From Mesonia profundi (GTDB taxonomy: Bacteria > Bacteroidota > Bacteroidia > Flavobacteriales > Flavobacteriaceae): 57,280 nucleotides of DNA. The first letter of the stretch is position 1. Each line of letters opens with the position of its first letter. The DNA is taken from NCBI RefSeq assembly GCF_031085155.1, contig NZ_JAVHUL010000020.1:1-57280 (forward strand). Direction: 5' to 3'. A program made the translations under genes and the position numbers. The notes under the pieces are model-generated. The model saw only the letters and a program-made list of their open reading frames with translations, was not told where the DNA came from and searched no databases. Shown here piece by piece: positions 46,521 through 54,091 of the stretch.

Positions 46521-47399
46521 ATGAAGTTTAAAAAAGTTGAAATATCCATTATTTTAGTAGTTCTCATCGTTATTTCGGGAATTACTTTAGCATTTAACTA
46601 CTCCCCCACACAAAACGAATCGCTAAGTATTCATGAGAATAAAAGTGAAAAAAGTTATCAAATCCTACAACAATGGGAGTTACCAAAAGACTTGGTAGAA
46701 ATTTCTGGCATCAGTTGGTTGGGAAATCAAAAAATAGCGTGTGTTCAAGATGAAGAAGGTATTATTTACATCTACAACCTCAAAACAGCTAAGATTGAAA
46801 AAACCATTGAGTTTGGGGATAAAGATGATTTTGAAGCGATAACCATTTTTAATGAGAACGCCTATGCCTTACGTAGCGATGGGACTATTTTTGAAGTTAA
46901 AAACTACAACAACTCAGATTTTAAAACTCGCAAGTATGATACGTTTATGGAAGGGAAAAACAACACCGAAAGTCTTGCGTTAGATGTTAAAAATAACCGA
47001 TTATTAATGGCGGCAAAGGACAGAGATCCTTTCAGTAAAAAAAGTAAAGGGATTTATGCATTTAATTTAGAGACTAAAAAGCTACAAAAAAAACCCGTGT
47101 ATCATTTAAATTTTGAGGATGAGATTTTTGATAAAGTAAGAAAAAAGAAAATTAAAAAAACATTTAGTCCTTCAGAAATAGCGGTGCATCCACAAACTCA
47201 AGAGATTTATGTGTTGGAAGGGAAAAAACCCAAGTTGCTTATTTTAAACCCTGATGGAAGTCCTAAGCGACTTATAGAGCTTGATAAAGAAGAATTTAGG
47301 CAACCCGAAGGCATGACTTTTGCTCCCAACGGAGATTTATACATCTCTAACGAAGGGAAAAAAGAAAACGCTACTATTTTAAAAGTGGCGCTGAAATAG
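46521..47399 (+). CDS. SdiA-regulated domain protein, membrane-anchored (paralogue 2)
   Basis: A 292-residue protein with one N-terminal membrane helix (about residues 7-26) and a beta-propeller-like SdiA-regulated domain. It shares the exact run IACVQDEEGII with the paralogue at 11860-12813 and similar ISGISW, EIAVHPQTQEIYVLEG and PEGMTFAPNGDLYISNEG segments. It lies 115 bases behind the two-component kinase gene on the same strand, possibly as a target or part of the same unit. A strong terminator follows. Function unknown. Confidence 0.85.
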   Translation: MKFKKVEISIILVVLIVISGITLAFNYSPTQNESLSIHENKSEKSYQILQQWELPKDLVEISGISWLGNQKIACVQDEEGIIYIYNLKTAKIEKTIEFGDKDDFEAITIFNENAYALRSDGTIFEVKNYNNSDFKTRKYDTFMEGKNNTESLALDVKNNRLLMAAKDRDPFSKKSKGIYAFNLETKKLQKKPVYHLNFEDEIFDKVRKKKIKKTFSPSEIAVHPQTQEIYVLEGKKPKLLILNPDGSPKRLIELDKEEFRQPEGMTFAPNGDLYISNEGKKENATILKVALK

Positions 47400-47412
47400 G
47401 CTCTTAAAACAC

Positions 47413-47450
47413 AAAAAAAGGGAAGATTTTTTAAAATCTTCCCTTTTTTT
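47413..47450. terminator. Bidirectional terminator, 18-bp perfect stem
   Basis: Positions 47413-47430 and 47433-47450 are perfectly complementary around loop TT, between the SdiA-domain gene and the convergent Lrp gene (stop at 47465). Confidence 0.9.
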
Positions 47451-47464
47451 ATATGTGTTAACTT

Positions 47465-47944
47465 TTACAATTCTTTAAAGATAGAATGCATCAAACGTTT
47501 TTTATCGTTTAAGCTCTCTTCCAAAGAAATCATCGTTTCTGTTCTATACACCCCTTCAATATCATCCAATTCAAAGATAATTTGCTTAGCGTGCTCTGTG
47601 TCTTTTGCTCTAATTTTACAGAAAATGTTGAATTTCCCTGTAGTTACGTGTGCTACCGTAACAAATGGTATTTCATTTATACGTTCTAACACAAACTTGG
47701 TTTGCGATGTTTTTTGTAAAAACACCCCTACATAAGCGATAAAAGCGTATCCTAATTTTTTATAATCTATAGATAAGGAAGAACCTGTGATTATTCCCGC
47801 CTCTTCCATTTTCTTCACCCTAACGTGAACGGTACCAGCAGAAATTTGTAATTTTTTCGCTATATCGGTAAACGGAGTTCTCGTATTATCAATTAAGATA
47901 TCTAAAATTTGATGATCTACTTCATCTAATCTAAACTTTGCCAT
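47465..47944 (-). CDS. Lrp/AsnC family transcriptional regulator
   Basis: A 159-residue regulator. An N-terminal winged helix (DEVDHQILDILIDNTRTPFT, then KKLQISAGTVHVRVKKMEEA) is followed by an RAM/AsnC domain (VAHVTTGKFNIFCKIRAKD), which binds amino acids or other small ligands and forms the oligomer. Length is normal. It lies downstream of the M14 carboxypeptidase on the same strand, with its own -7 box in between. The target is unknown. Confidence 0.93.
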   Translation of the reverse strand: MAKFRLDEVDHQILDILIDNTRTPFTDIAKKLQISAGTVHVRVKKMEEAGIITGSSLSIDYKKLGYAFIAYVGVFLQKTSQTKFVLERINEIPFVTVAHVTTGKFNIFCKIRAKDTEHAKQIIFELDDIEGVYRTETMISLEESLNDKKRLMHSIFKEL

Positions 47945-47973
47945 TTATATTTTTTTTATTTTTAAAGATTATG

Positions 47974-47981
47974 CAAAAATA
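47974..47981 (-). promoter_or_regulatory. -7 box of the Lrp gene
   Basis: The minus strand reads TATTTTTG (47981-47974), 29 bases before the ATG. Confidence 0.45.
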
Positions 47982-48013
47982 ATACAATTATGCTGATATT
48001 TAATCAGTAATAT

Positions 48014-49156
48014 TTAAGCTTTTGTTAAATTTACTAAGCATTCCTTACCATCTAAACTTATTTCTTGAATCTCAGCAATTTCACTCAGGTTTTCCTGTCT
48101 GTTTAATAAGAGTTTTTTACCCGAAACATCCATTTCTTGGTGGCCCATGTAGGCCTCCAAGTTTCCTAACGTCTCTAGAAACGGTACAAAAGAGATTTTA
48201 TTGTCAATTAACGTCTCTTTATATTGTATCGCTAGGTCTGCATCACGCTTTTCTGCATTCCTTAGGATAACATCATAAAAGCACTTTTTATTTTCCGGAA
48301 TCTTAAAATATTCTTGATAATCTGTATTTTTATAGGTTTTAGTCGACAATCCCCAAGTACTTTTTATCAAAGCAATTAAAATGAGCTTCCTTGTTTCTTC
48401 TCGGTTATAATCGCCTTTAAAGTGCCCTGCTTCAAATAAAACTGTCGGAATTCCAAGATTTTGCAAAGTATCTCCTACACAATTAAGGTTAAACCCATCA
48501 TCATACCTCCCCACTTGATTGGGAATGATCTTTTGCAGACTCATATTCATATAAACGATAAGCTGCATCGCTGTGATCCTACTCTCATCAACATCCCTAT
48601 CTTCGTTAAATGCTGGCGCTAAAAAAGAAACTGTTGCTGGTTTCGCTGGCTCTCCCACTCCAAATAAAGTACGTTGATCGTGTAAATTAAAGCAATAATC
48701 GGGTTGAAACTCGGTATAAAGCTTTTTAAAGACTTTACTCTCGGGTTGTGAACATCGTTGAGCATCTCTATTTAAATCGACGTCATTTGCATTCTTACGG
48801 GTATATTTTTTTGCCCCATCTGGATTTAACATCAAAATAAATCTAAATGAGATCTTGCTTAAGATTTCTTTCGCTTCCGCGGAATCACTTTGCAAGAAAC
48901 CTATAAAGTCAATCAATGCTTTTGTAGTGGTCGTTTCGTTTCCATGCATTTGAGACCACATCAAAACTTTGATTGATCCTTCTCCAAAATTTAATTGATG
49001 AATAGGTAGACCTAAAACAGATTCTCCCAATACGCTTTTTTGAGTGCTAGGAAAATCAGCTATAAATTTCTCTACCTCTTCTAGCGGAATATACCTTCCA
49101 AAAAAGGATTCATTTTTATACTGCGCTGCTAAGTCTAATAATCTTTCTTCTTCCAT
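48014..49156 (-). CDS. M14-family zinc carboxypeptidase
   Basis: A 380-residue metallopeptidase. Zinc ligands His71 and Glu74 are in MWSQMHGNETTTTKALIDF, the third ligand His is in FNLHDQRTLFG, and the catalytic Glu is in LFEAGHFKGDYNREE. The Asn-Arg pair needed for the substrate carboxylate appears in DVDLNRDAQRCS. No signal peptide is visible, so it is probably cytoplasmic, which is unusual for M14 enzymes. Its promoter is overlapped by two of the Xre-type operators, and the -7 box ends seven bases before the ATG, implying a nearly leaderless transcript. It contains TTCCGCGGAA at 48875-48884. Confidence 0.9.
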   Translation of the reverse strand: MEEERLLDLAAQYKNESFFGRYIPLEEVEKFIADFPSTQKSVLGESVLGLPIHQLNFGEGSIKVLMWSQMHGNETTTTKALIDFIGFLQSDSAEAKEILSKISFRFILMLNPDGAKKYTRKNANDVDLNRDAQRCSQPESKVFKKLYTEFQPDYCFNLHDQRTLFGVGEPAKPATVSFLAPAFNEDRDVDESRITAMQLIVYMNMSLQKIIPNQVGRYDDGFNLNCVGDTLQNLGIPTVLFEAGHFKGDYNREETRKLILIALIKSTWGLSTKTYKNTDYQEYFKIPENKKCFYDVILRNAEKRDADLAIQYKETLIDNKISFVPFLETLGNLEAYMGHQEMDVSGKKLLLNRQENLSEIAEIQEISLDGKECLVNLTKA

Positions 49157-49157
49157 A

Positions 49158-49173
49158 GTTTACAAAAGTAAAC
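49158..49173. promoter_or_regulatory. Operator A, covering the M14 gene -7 box
   Basis: GTTTACAAAAGTAAAC, with palindromic arms GTTTAC/GTAAAC. The minus-strand -7 box TACTTTTG (49170-49163) is inside it, and the M14 ATG begins two bases beyond its edge. A repressor here would block transcription directly. Confidence 0.65.
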
Positions 49174-49181
49174 ATTCCTTT

Positions 49182-49197
49182 TTTTACAATTGTAAAC
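49182..49197. promoter_or_regulatory. Operator B, at the M14 gene -33 position
   Basis: TTTTACAATTGTAAAC; 14 central bases form a perfect palindrome. It contains a minus-strand TTG (49189-49187) located 16 bases from the -7 box, a plausible -33 triplet. Confidence 0.6.
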
Positions 49198-49215
49198 AAC
49201 AAAAATACGGTGACA

Positions 49216-49231
49216 CGTTACAATTGTAAAC
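49216..49231. promoter_or_regulatory. Operator C
   Basis: CGTTACAATTGTAAAC, one arm slightly degenerate. It lies 18 bases from operator B in the intergenic centre. Confidence 0.55.
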
Positions 49232-49370
49232 CAATTAGCTTTTAGACCTACCTAGGTGTGTGGAAAAACTCCTATTCTAAGTATTTTAGCAATTTAACTA
49301 CTGCACTTCAATAACTTAAATACGTTTTAGTAAAGTGTTAGTTAAAGTAAATAATTACTTATAAACAGGG

Positions 49371-49407
49371 TTTTGTTATTCTGAATTAATAGTTTACATT
49401 TGTAAAA
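49371..49407 (+). promoter_or_regulatory. Promoter of the Xre gene with operator D
   Basis: TTTG (49372-49375), 19 bases, then TACATTTG (49395-49402) is a good promoter. Operator D (49392-49407, GTTTACATTTGTAAAA) overlaps the whole -7 box. This predicts autoregulation. Confidence 0.65.
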
Positions 49408-49426
49408 CACAAAAACCTTTAATTTA

Positions 49427-49442
49427 GTTTACAATGGTAAAC
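49427..49442. promoter_or_regulatory. Operator E, overlapping the Xre start codon
   Basis: GTTTACAATGGTAAAC with perfect 6-bp arms; its central ATG (49434-49436) is the start codon of the Xre gene. A further half-site GTTTAC is at 49451-49456. Confidence 0.6.
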
Positions 49443-49820
49443 AGTCAAGAGTTTACAAATCGACTCGCCAAGATTATGGAGTATTACGAGCTAAGTGCAA
49501 CCTCCTTTGCCGATAAAATTCAGGTAGGTCGCTCCTCTATTTCTCATATTATTTCGGGAAGAAATAAGCCTAGTTTAGATTTTGTAATGAAAGTGGTTCA
49601 GACTTTTCCCGAGGTAGAACTGTATTGGTTTTTAAATGGCAAGGGAAGTTTCCCTCCTACTCCATCCTCTGAAATTTCTTCCGTAAAGGAAAAAACGACG
49701 GTTTCTCCTGTTTCAGAAGAAAAAGAGATTCCGAAGAAAGATCACAAAAACACTTCCAAAGCAATTGAAAAGGTGATTGTCTTTTACACCGATGGTACCT
49801 TTGATGCGTATAATTCCTAA
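49434..49820 (+). CDS. Xre-family helix-turn-helix regulator
   Basis: A 128-residue DNA-binding protein. Residues 5-62 are an Xre-type HTH: RLAKIMEYYELSATSFADKI, then VGRSSISHIISGRNKPSLDF, and ELYWFLNGKG. A Ser/Thr/Lys/Glu-rich linker follows, then a short conserved-looking C-terminus KVIVFYTDGTFDAY of unknown role. It is divergent from the M14 carboxypeptidase. The intergenic region holds five copies of one palindrome, one over each gene's -7 box and one over this start codon, so it is the likely binding protein and probably represses itself and the peptidase. The ligand is unknown. Confidence 0.85.
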   Translation: MVNSQEFTNRLAKIMEYYELSATSFADKIQVGRSSISHIISGRNKPSLDFVMKVVQTFPEVELYWFLNGKGSFPPTPSSEISSVKEKTTVSPVSEEKEIPKKDHKNTSKAIEKVIVFYTDGTFDAYNS

Positions 49821-49921
49821 TTCAAGAGCTGTAAAATAGTAGGACAGCTTGAATGTGCTCAATTCGCATTAAACTCTAAGGAATTAACCCCTCAGCAAGC
49901 GATTAATAGGCGTTTATTGTT

Positions 49922-49929
49922 TATTTTTG
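49922..49929 (+). promoter_or_regulatory. -7 box of the small lipoprotein gene
   Basis: TATTTTTG (49922-49929). Its TTG coincides with the start of the longer frame (49927), which is therefore not used; the ATG is at 49951. Confidence 0.5.
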
Positions 49930-49950
49930 CAGCTTAAAACTTCTTTATTG

Positions 49951-50322
49951 ATGAGAAATCTTATTCTGATTGCTTTTAGTTTATTGTTATGTAGTTGTTA
50001 CGCCCCCGAGAGAAACTGTAAAGACTTTAAAACGGGTACCTTTGAGTTTGAATCGTACTTAAACGGAGAACTGGAGAAAACTCGTTTTGTGAGAAATGAT
50101 TCGATAGAAGTAGATTATTATAAAAACAACGTAGATTCTTCCTCGGTTCGATGGATTAATGATTGTGAATACATTCTCACCAACCTTAATCCTAAGAATA
50201 TGGCCGAAGAAAAGCCTTTACATATGAAAATTCTTACCACCGAAAAAAATAGTTACACCTTTGAATTCTCTGTGGTAGGAGGAGATAAAAAACAAAAAGG
50301 GGTTGCTAAGCGAGTGGAGTAA
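49951..50322 (+). CDS. Small lipoprotein (family often mislabelled 'DNA topoisomerase IV')
   Basis: A 123-residue secreted protein. MRNLILIAFSLLLCSC provides a lipobox with the acylated Cys at 14 or 16. The mature part contains ERNCKDFKTGTFEFES, an SVRWINDCEYILTNLNPKN segment and PLHMKILTTEKNSYTFEF, which look like a small beta-sandwich. I recall close relatives in Flavobacteria databases carrying the label 'DNA topoisomerase IV', but nothing in this protein resembles a topoisomerase; the label probably arose from its position near parC/parE. Function unknown. Confidence 0.75.
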   Translation: MRNLILIAFSLLLCSCYAPERNCKDFKTGTFEFESYLNGELEKTRFVRNDSIEVDYYKNNVDSSSVRWINDCEYILTNLNPKNMAEEKPLHMKILTTEKNSYTFEFSVVGGDKKQKGVAKRVE

Positions 50323-50528
50323 GCTTTGATATTTCCACTTTTCCAAAGCTCAAACTGTATTTATCTTTTCTCTTACCAGCCTAAATCATTGTAGAAATAG
50401 ATTCTAATATTTATCTAAAGAATACGCATGTTTATTCATCTAGAGGGCTAATTAACACTTTGTATTGGCTTCTTTTAGATAAAGTGTTTGAATGTGAAGT
50501 TGATAAAGAATGAATAATCCAAAACGGC

Positions 50529-50978
50529 TTACTTCTTCTGATTTTTAAGCAATTGATTTTGCTCTTGCATAATCTCCTTTAAATCTGTTAGTAGCTGAAT
50601 GTCTTTAGGCGTAGTAACTTTCTTATTATTCGTGTCTTCTGCATTTGTTCTTAGTCTGTTGAACAGTCTTATAATAATAAAAACAGTGCAAGAAATGATA
50701 AGAAAATTAATCAAAACTGTGATTAACTCTCCATAACCAATAGCCACTTCTTCTTTTACAACCTTATCATTGACAGATAAGGCATGCCTAAGCACTATTT
50801 TCTTATTTTCAAAGTTAAAATCATCTGTCAGTAAGGACAAAGGAGGAGCGATTACCTTTTTTACGAGTACATCTACTACTTTATTAAAAGCAGCTCCTAC
50901 AATTACCCCAATGGCAATGTCAATCATGTTACCTTTAATAGCGAACTCCTTAAATTCTTTAAAGAAATTACTTTTCAT
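50529..50978 (-). CDS. mscL: Large-conductance mechanosensitive channel MscL
   Basis: A 149-residue channel that releases solutes on osmotic downshock. The N-terminal FFKEFKEFAIKGNMIDIAIGVIVGAAFNKV is the pore-lining helix with its cytoplasmic N-helix (two short motifs: EFKEFAIKGN and IGVIVGAAF). TM2 is at LITVLINFLIISCTVFIII, and the C-terminal helix has the LTDLKEIMQEQNQLL pattern. It starts two bases after the parC stop, so it is the last gene of the parE-parC operon. Confidence 0.93.
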   Translation of the reverse strand: MKSNFFKEFKEFAIKGNMIDIAIGVIVGAAFNKVVDVLVKKVIAPPLSLLTDDFNFENKKIVLRHALSVNDKVVKEEVAIGYGELITVLINFLIISCTVFIIIRLFNRLRTNAEDTNNKKVTTPKDIQLLTDLKEIMQEQNQLLKNQKK

Positions 50979-50980
50979 AA

Positions 50981-53614
50981 TTAATCATCAAATAATTTGG
51001 TTTGAGATTTATCTTCATCATCTCCCTTCTCAATATTTTGAGTAAAATCACCAGTTTCATTTTTTACTTCAGGAATTTCTTCTGTTTCTTCTTCCGCGGA
51101 AGCGATAGGTTCTAGAAGATTTAATTGGGTCACTGACTCGGTGGTAAGCTGATTCCCTTGAGCTTTAATCCCTTTAATACTAATAAACTCCTTTAAATTA
51201 ATCTCGTCATTAGGTCGTTGCTCTTTCCTTCTCGCCTTTCTATAAACGATTTCCAATACAGGAATATAGTCTGTAGAAATTAACTCTAATTGAGACTTAG
51301 GATGATCTGAAATGATATTCTCTTCTTTGTCTTGATTGTCTACAAAAAAACGTTTAACGTAATAACGTTCTTTCTCACCTTCCCAATAGACGGCCGTCAA
51401 TGGTTTTTTAGGTTGCCACTTTTCCATCACGATATAAGGCAAATCAAAACGCGTGGTAAGTTCTGGGACGATAGTAGTAAGCATACCGTCTTGAGTAATC
51501 AGTAAGATGCGGTCCTCTCCTCTAAACTCTCCTAGCAGCTCTCCTCTTTCATCTACATTTAAACGCTTAACAGTTTCATCAAACCAAATTTTTCTTGGCT
51601 TCAGAGTAGAAACGCCTTCTTCTTTTAGCTCTACTTTTTTAATAGGGTGCTTACTCGCTATATTTCCTTTAGAATTTCTTCCCTTAATCAGAATTTCGGC
51701 AAAATCAATTTCAAATTTCAACTTTTTAATGCTTCCTACTTGACGCAAGTAAACGGTTACCACCTCTGCTTCTCCATTGGGGTTAGCCGAAAAGTAATGT
51801 ATTTTAGTGCCAGGTTTTCCTTTCCCCACACTGTATTCCCTGTCTCTGGTAATGGAGGTTACCGCAAAACGTTTTACATGAGAATTACCATTTTTCCCAT
51901 CTCTATAAATTAAGTTATAGATGGTTCTCTTGTCTTTCTTTTTAAACACGGCCACATGGATGATATTCTTACCTATATAAGTTTTGTCATCTACTTTGGT
52001 GACTTTCATGGTTCCGTCTTCCGTAAAACAAATAATATCATCAATATCGCTACAATCGGTTACATATTCGTCTTTCTTTAAAGCGGTTCCCACAAAACCT
52101 TCTTTTCTATTTACGTAAAGCTTGGTGTTTCTTATAATTACTTTTGTAGCTTCAATATCTTCAAAAAGGCGTAATTCTGTCTTTCGTTCTCTGCCTTCTC
52201 CGTGATTTTTCTTCAGCTTTTTAAAATAATCTATAGCGTACTCAATAAGATGTTCTAGATGATGTTTTATTTGAGCAATTTCATCTTCTAAGGCCTCAAT
52301 CTTTTGCTGTGCTTTATCAATATCAAATTTGGAAATTCTTTTAATTCTGATTTCGGTTAACCGAACAATATCATTTTCGGTAATGGCTCTTTTAAGATGA
52401 CCTATATGGGGTTGTAAACCTTTATCTATTGCTTGAATAACACCGTCCCAAGTTTCTTCTTCTTCAATATCTCGATAAATTCTTTTTTCAATAAAAATTC
52501 TTTCCAAAGAAGCAAAATGCCATTGCTCTTGAAACTCTTCGAGCTTAATTTCTAATTCACTTTTGAGCAAGTTAACTGTGTGATCTGTACTTAACCTAAG
52601 TATTTCTGAAACCCCAATAAAATGAGGTTTATGCCCCATAATAATACAACTTAGCGGAGAGATAGAAATTTCGCAGTTGGTAAAAGCGTATAACGCATCT
52701 ATCGTACGGTCTGGAGAAATATTATTAGGCAGATGAATGAGTATCTCTACATTTTCTGCCGTGTTGTCTTCAATATGTTTAACCTTAATCTTACCTTTTT
52801 CATTGGCTTTAATAATAGATTCTATTAAAGTAGTTGTGGTGGTACTGTAAGGTATTTCATTTACAACCAACGTATTTTTATCACGCTGACTTATTTTTGC
52901 TCTTACTCTTAACTTTCCTCCTCTTAAGCCATCATTGTAATTGCTCACATCCATAATCCCCGATGTTGGAAAATCTGGATAAATAGTAAATTTTTTGCCT
53001 TGCAAGTGTTTTACAGTTGCATCTATAAGCTCTATAAAGTTATGCGGAAGAATTCTAGTACTCAATCCTACGGCAATCCCTTCTGCTCCCTGCGCCAATA
53101 ATAAAGGAAACATTACTGGTAAGTTAATGGGTTCTTTACGACGTCCATCATAAGAAGCCTGCCATTCAGTTATTTTAGGGTTATATACTACATCTAAAGC
53201 AAATTTAGAAATACGAGCTTCAATGTATCGAGAAGCTGCAGCTCTATCTCCCGTTAGGATATTCCCCCAGTTTCCTTGAGTATCAATTAACAATTCTTTT
53301 TGTCCCAATTGTACCATAGCATCCCCAATACTCGCATCTCCATGAGGGTGATATTGCATGGTGTGGCCCACAATATTGGCAACTTTATTGTATCGCCCAT
53401 CATCTAAATCTTTCATAGACTGCATAATACGACGATGAACAGGCTTAAAACCATCTTCTAATGCGGGTACTGCTCTTTCTAAAATTACATAAGACGCATA
53501 ATCCAAAAACCAATCTTTATACATCCCCGTGATTTTGGTAATCACTTCTTTGGGATGTTGTTCTCCTTCTGGTTGTTGGTTAGCGTCTAAGCTATTTTCA
53601 TTCTCTGTATCCAT
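50981..53614 (-). CDS. parC: DNA topoisomerase IV subunit A
   Basis: An 877-residue breakage-reunion subunit that decatenates chromosomes. The catalytic Tyr is residue 130 in AAASRYIEARISK. The quinolone region reads MQYHPHGDASIGDAMVQLGQ, with Ala and Ser at the positions of E. coli Ser80/Ala81. It differs from gyrA by lacking GyrA boxes and by its own long C-terminal domain, ending in an acidic tail. mscL follows directly. It contains TTCCGCGGAA at 51092-51101. Confidence 0.94.
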   Translation of the reverse strand: MDTENENSLDANQQPEGEQHPKEVITKITGMYKDWFLDYASYVILERAVPALEDGFKPVHRRIMQSMKDLDDGRYNKVANIVGHTMQYHPHGDASIGDAMVQLGQKELLIDTQGNWGNILTGDRAAASRYIEARISKFALDVVYNPKITEWQASYDGRRKEPINLPVMFPLLLAQGAEGIAVGLSTRILPHNFIELIDATVKHLQGKKFTIYPDFPTSGIMDVSNYNDGLRGGKLRVRAKISQRDKNTLVVNEIPYSTTTTTLIESIIKANEKGKIKVKHIEDNTAENVEILIHLPNNISPDRTIDALYAFTNCEISISPLSCIIMGHKPHFIGVSEILRLSTDHTVNLLKSELEIKLEEFQEQWHFASLERIFIEKRIYRDIEEEETWDGVIQAIDKGLQPHIGHLKRAITENDIVRLTEIRIKRISKFDIDKAQQKIEALEDEIAQIKHHLEHLIEYAIDYFKKLKKNHGEGRERKTELRLFEDIEATKVIIRNTKLYVNRKEGFVGTALKKDEYVTDCSDIDDIICFTEDGTMKVTKVDDKTYIGKNIIHVAVFKKKDKRTIYNLIYRDGKNGNSHVKRFAVTSITRDREYSVGKGKPGTKIHYFSANPNGEAEVVTVYLRQVGSIKKLKFEIDFAEILIKGRNSKGNIASKHPIKKVELKEEGVSTLKPRKIWFDETVKRLNVDERGELLGEFRGEDRILLITQDGMLTTIVPELTTRFDLPYIVMEKWQPKKPLTAVYWEGEKERYYVKRFFVDNQDKEENIISDHPKSQLELISTDYIPVLEIVYRKARRKEQRPNDEINLKEFISIKGIKAQGNQLTTESVTQLNLLEPIASAEEETEEIPEVKNETGDFTQNIEKGDDEDKSQTKLFDD

Positions 53615-53707
53615 GTCCTAAACGATGCTTATTGTGCTGCACTATTTTTTGCAATGATTTTTTTAAAATCTTAATCTTATTGTTACTGATAAAAGTAATA
53701 TTGAATT

Positions 53708-54088
53708 TTATAATTTTTGAGAATTTTTCGATCTTAATTTTATACTCAAACATTTAAAAAAATAATAATTAGAAACCTCAAAATTTTTTAATTTATATTT
53801 TGGAAACTCCGCTTTGTTTTCTCTGTAATTATATCTTTCAGAAACTAAGATCCCTTTATTGGTTAAGCAAAGTGTCTCCCCATCACTATCATATTCAAAA
53901 TATTTACCTGTTTTATAAATGTATAGGAACAAAGAGAGTAAAGGGATAATAAAATACAAAAATAGGTATTGATTTTTATAAATCTGCTTTAATTCTAGAC
54001 TTAAAAAAATGAATAAACCTATACTTACCAAAATATAAAAGTAAATCATAGGTATAAGTTTAATATTTTGAGAATCATTAAACCGCAT
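53708..54088 (-). CDS. Small membrane protein between parE and parC
   Basis: A 126-residue hypothetical protein. Two hydrophobic helices (MIYFYILVSIGLFIFLSLEL and LFLYFIIPLLSLFLYIYKTG) are followed by a C-terminal cytoplasmic part with an EYDSDGETLCLTNKG segment and a Tyr/Lys-rich end. No family is recognised. It starts three bases after the parE stop and is 93 bases before parC, so it is embedded in the topoisomerase operon. Confidence 0.75.
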   Translation of the reverse strand: MRFNDSQNIKLIPMIYFYILVSIGLFIFLSLELKQIYKNQYLFLYFIIPLLSLFLYIYKTGKYFEYDSDGETLCLTNKGILVSERYNYRENKAEFPKYKLKNFEVSNYYFFKCLSIKLRSKNSQKL

Positions 54089-54091
54089 AGC

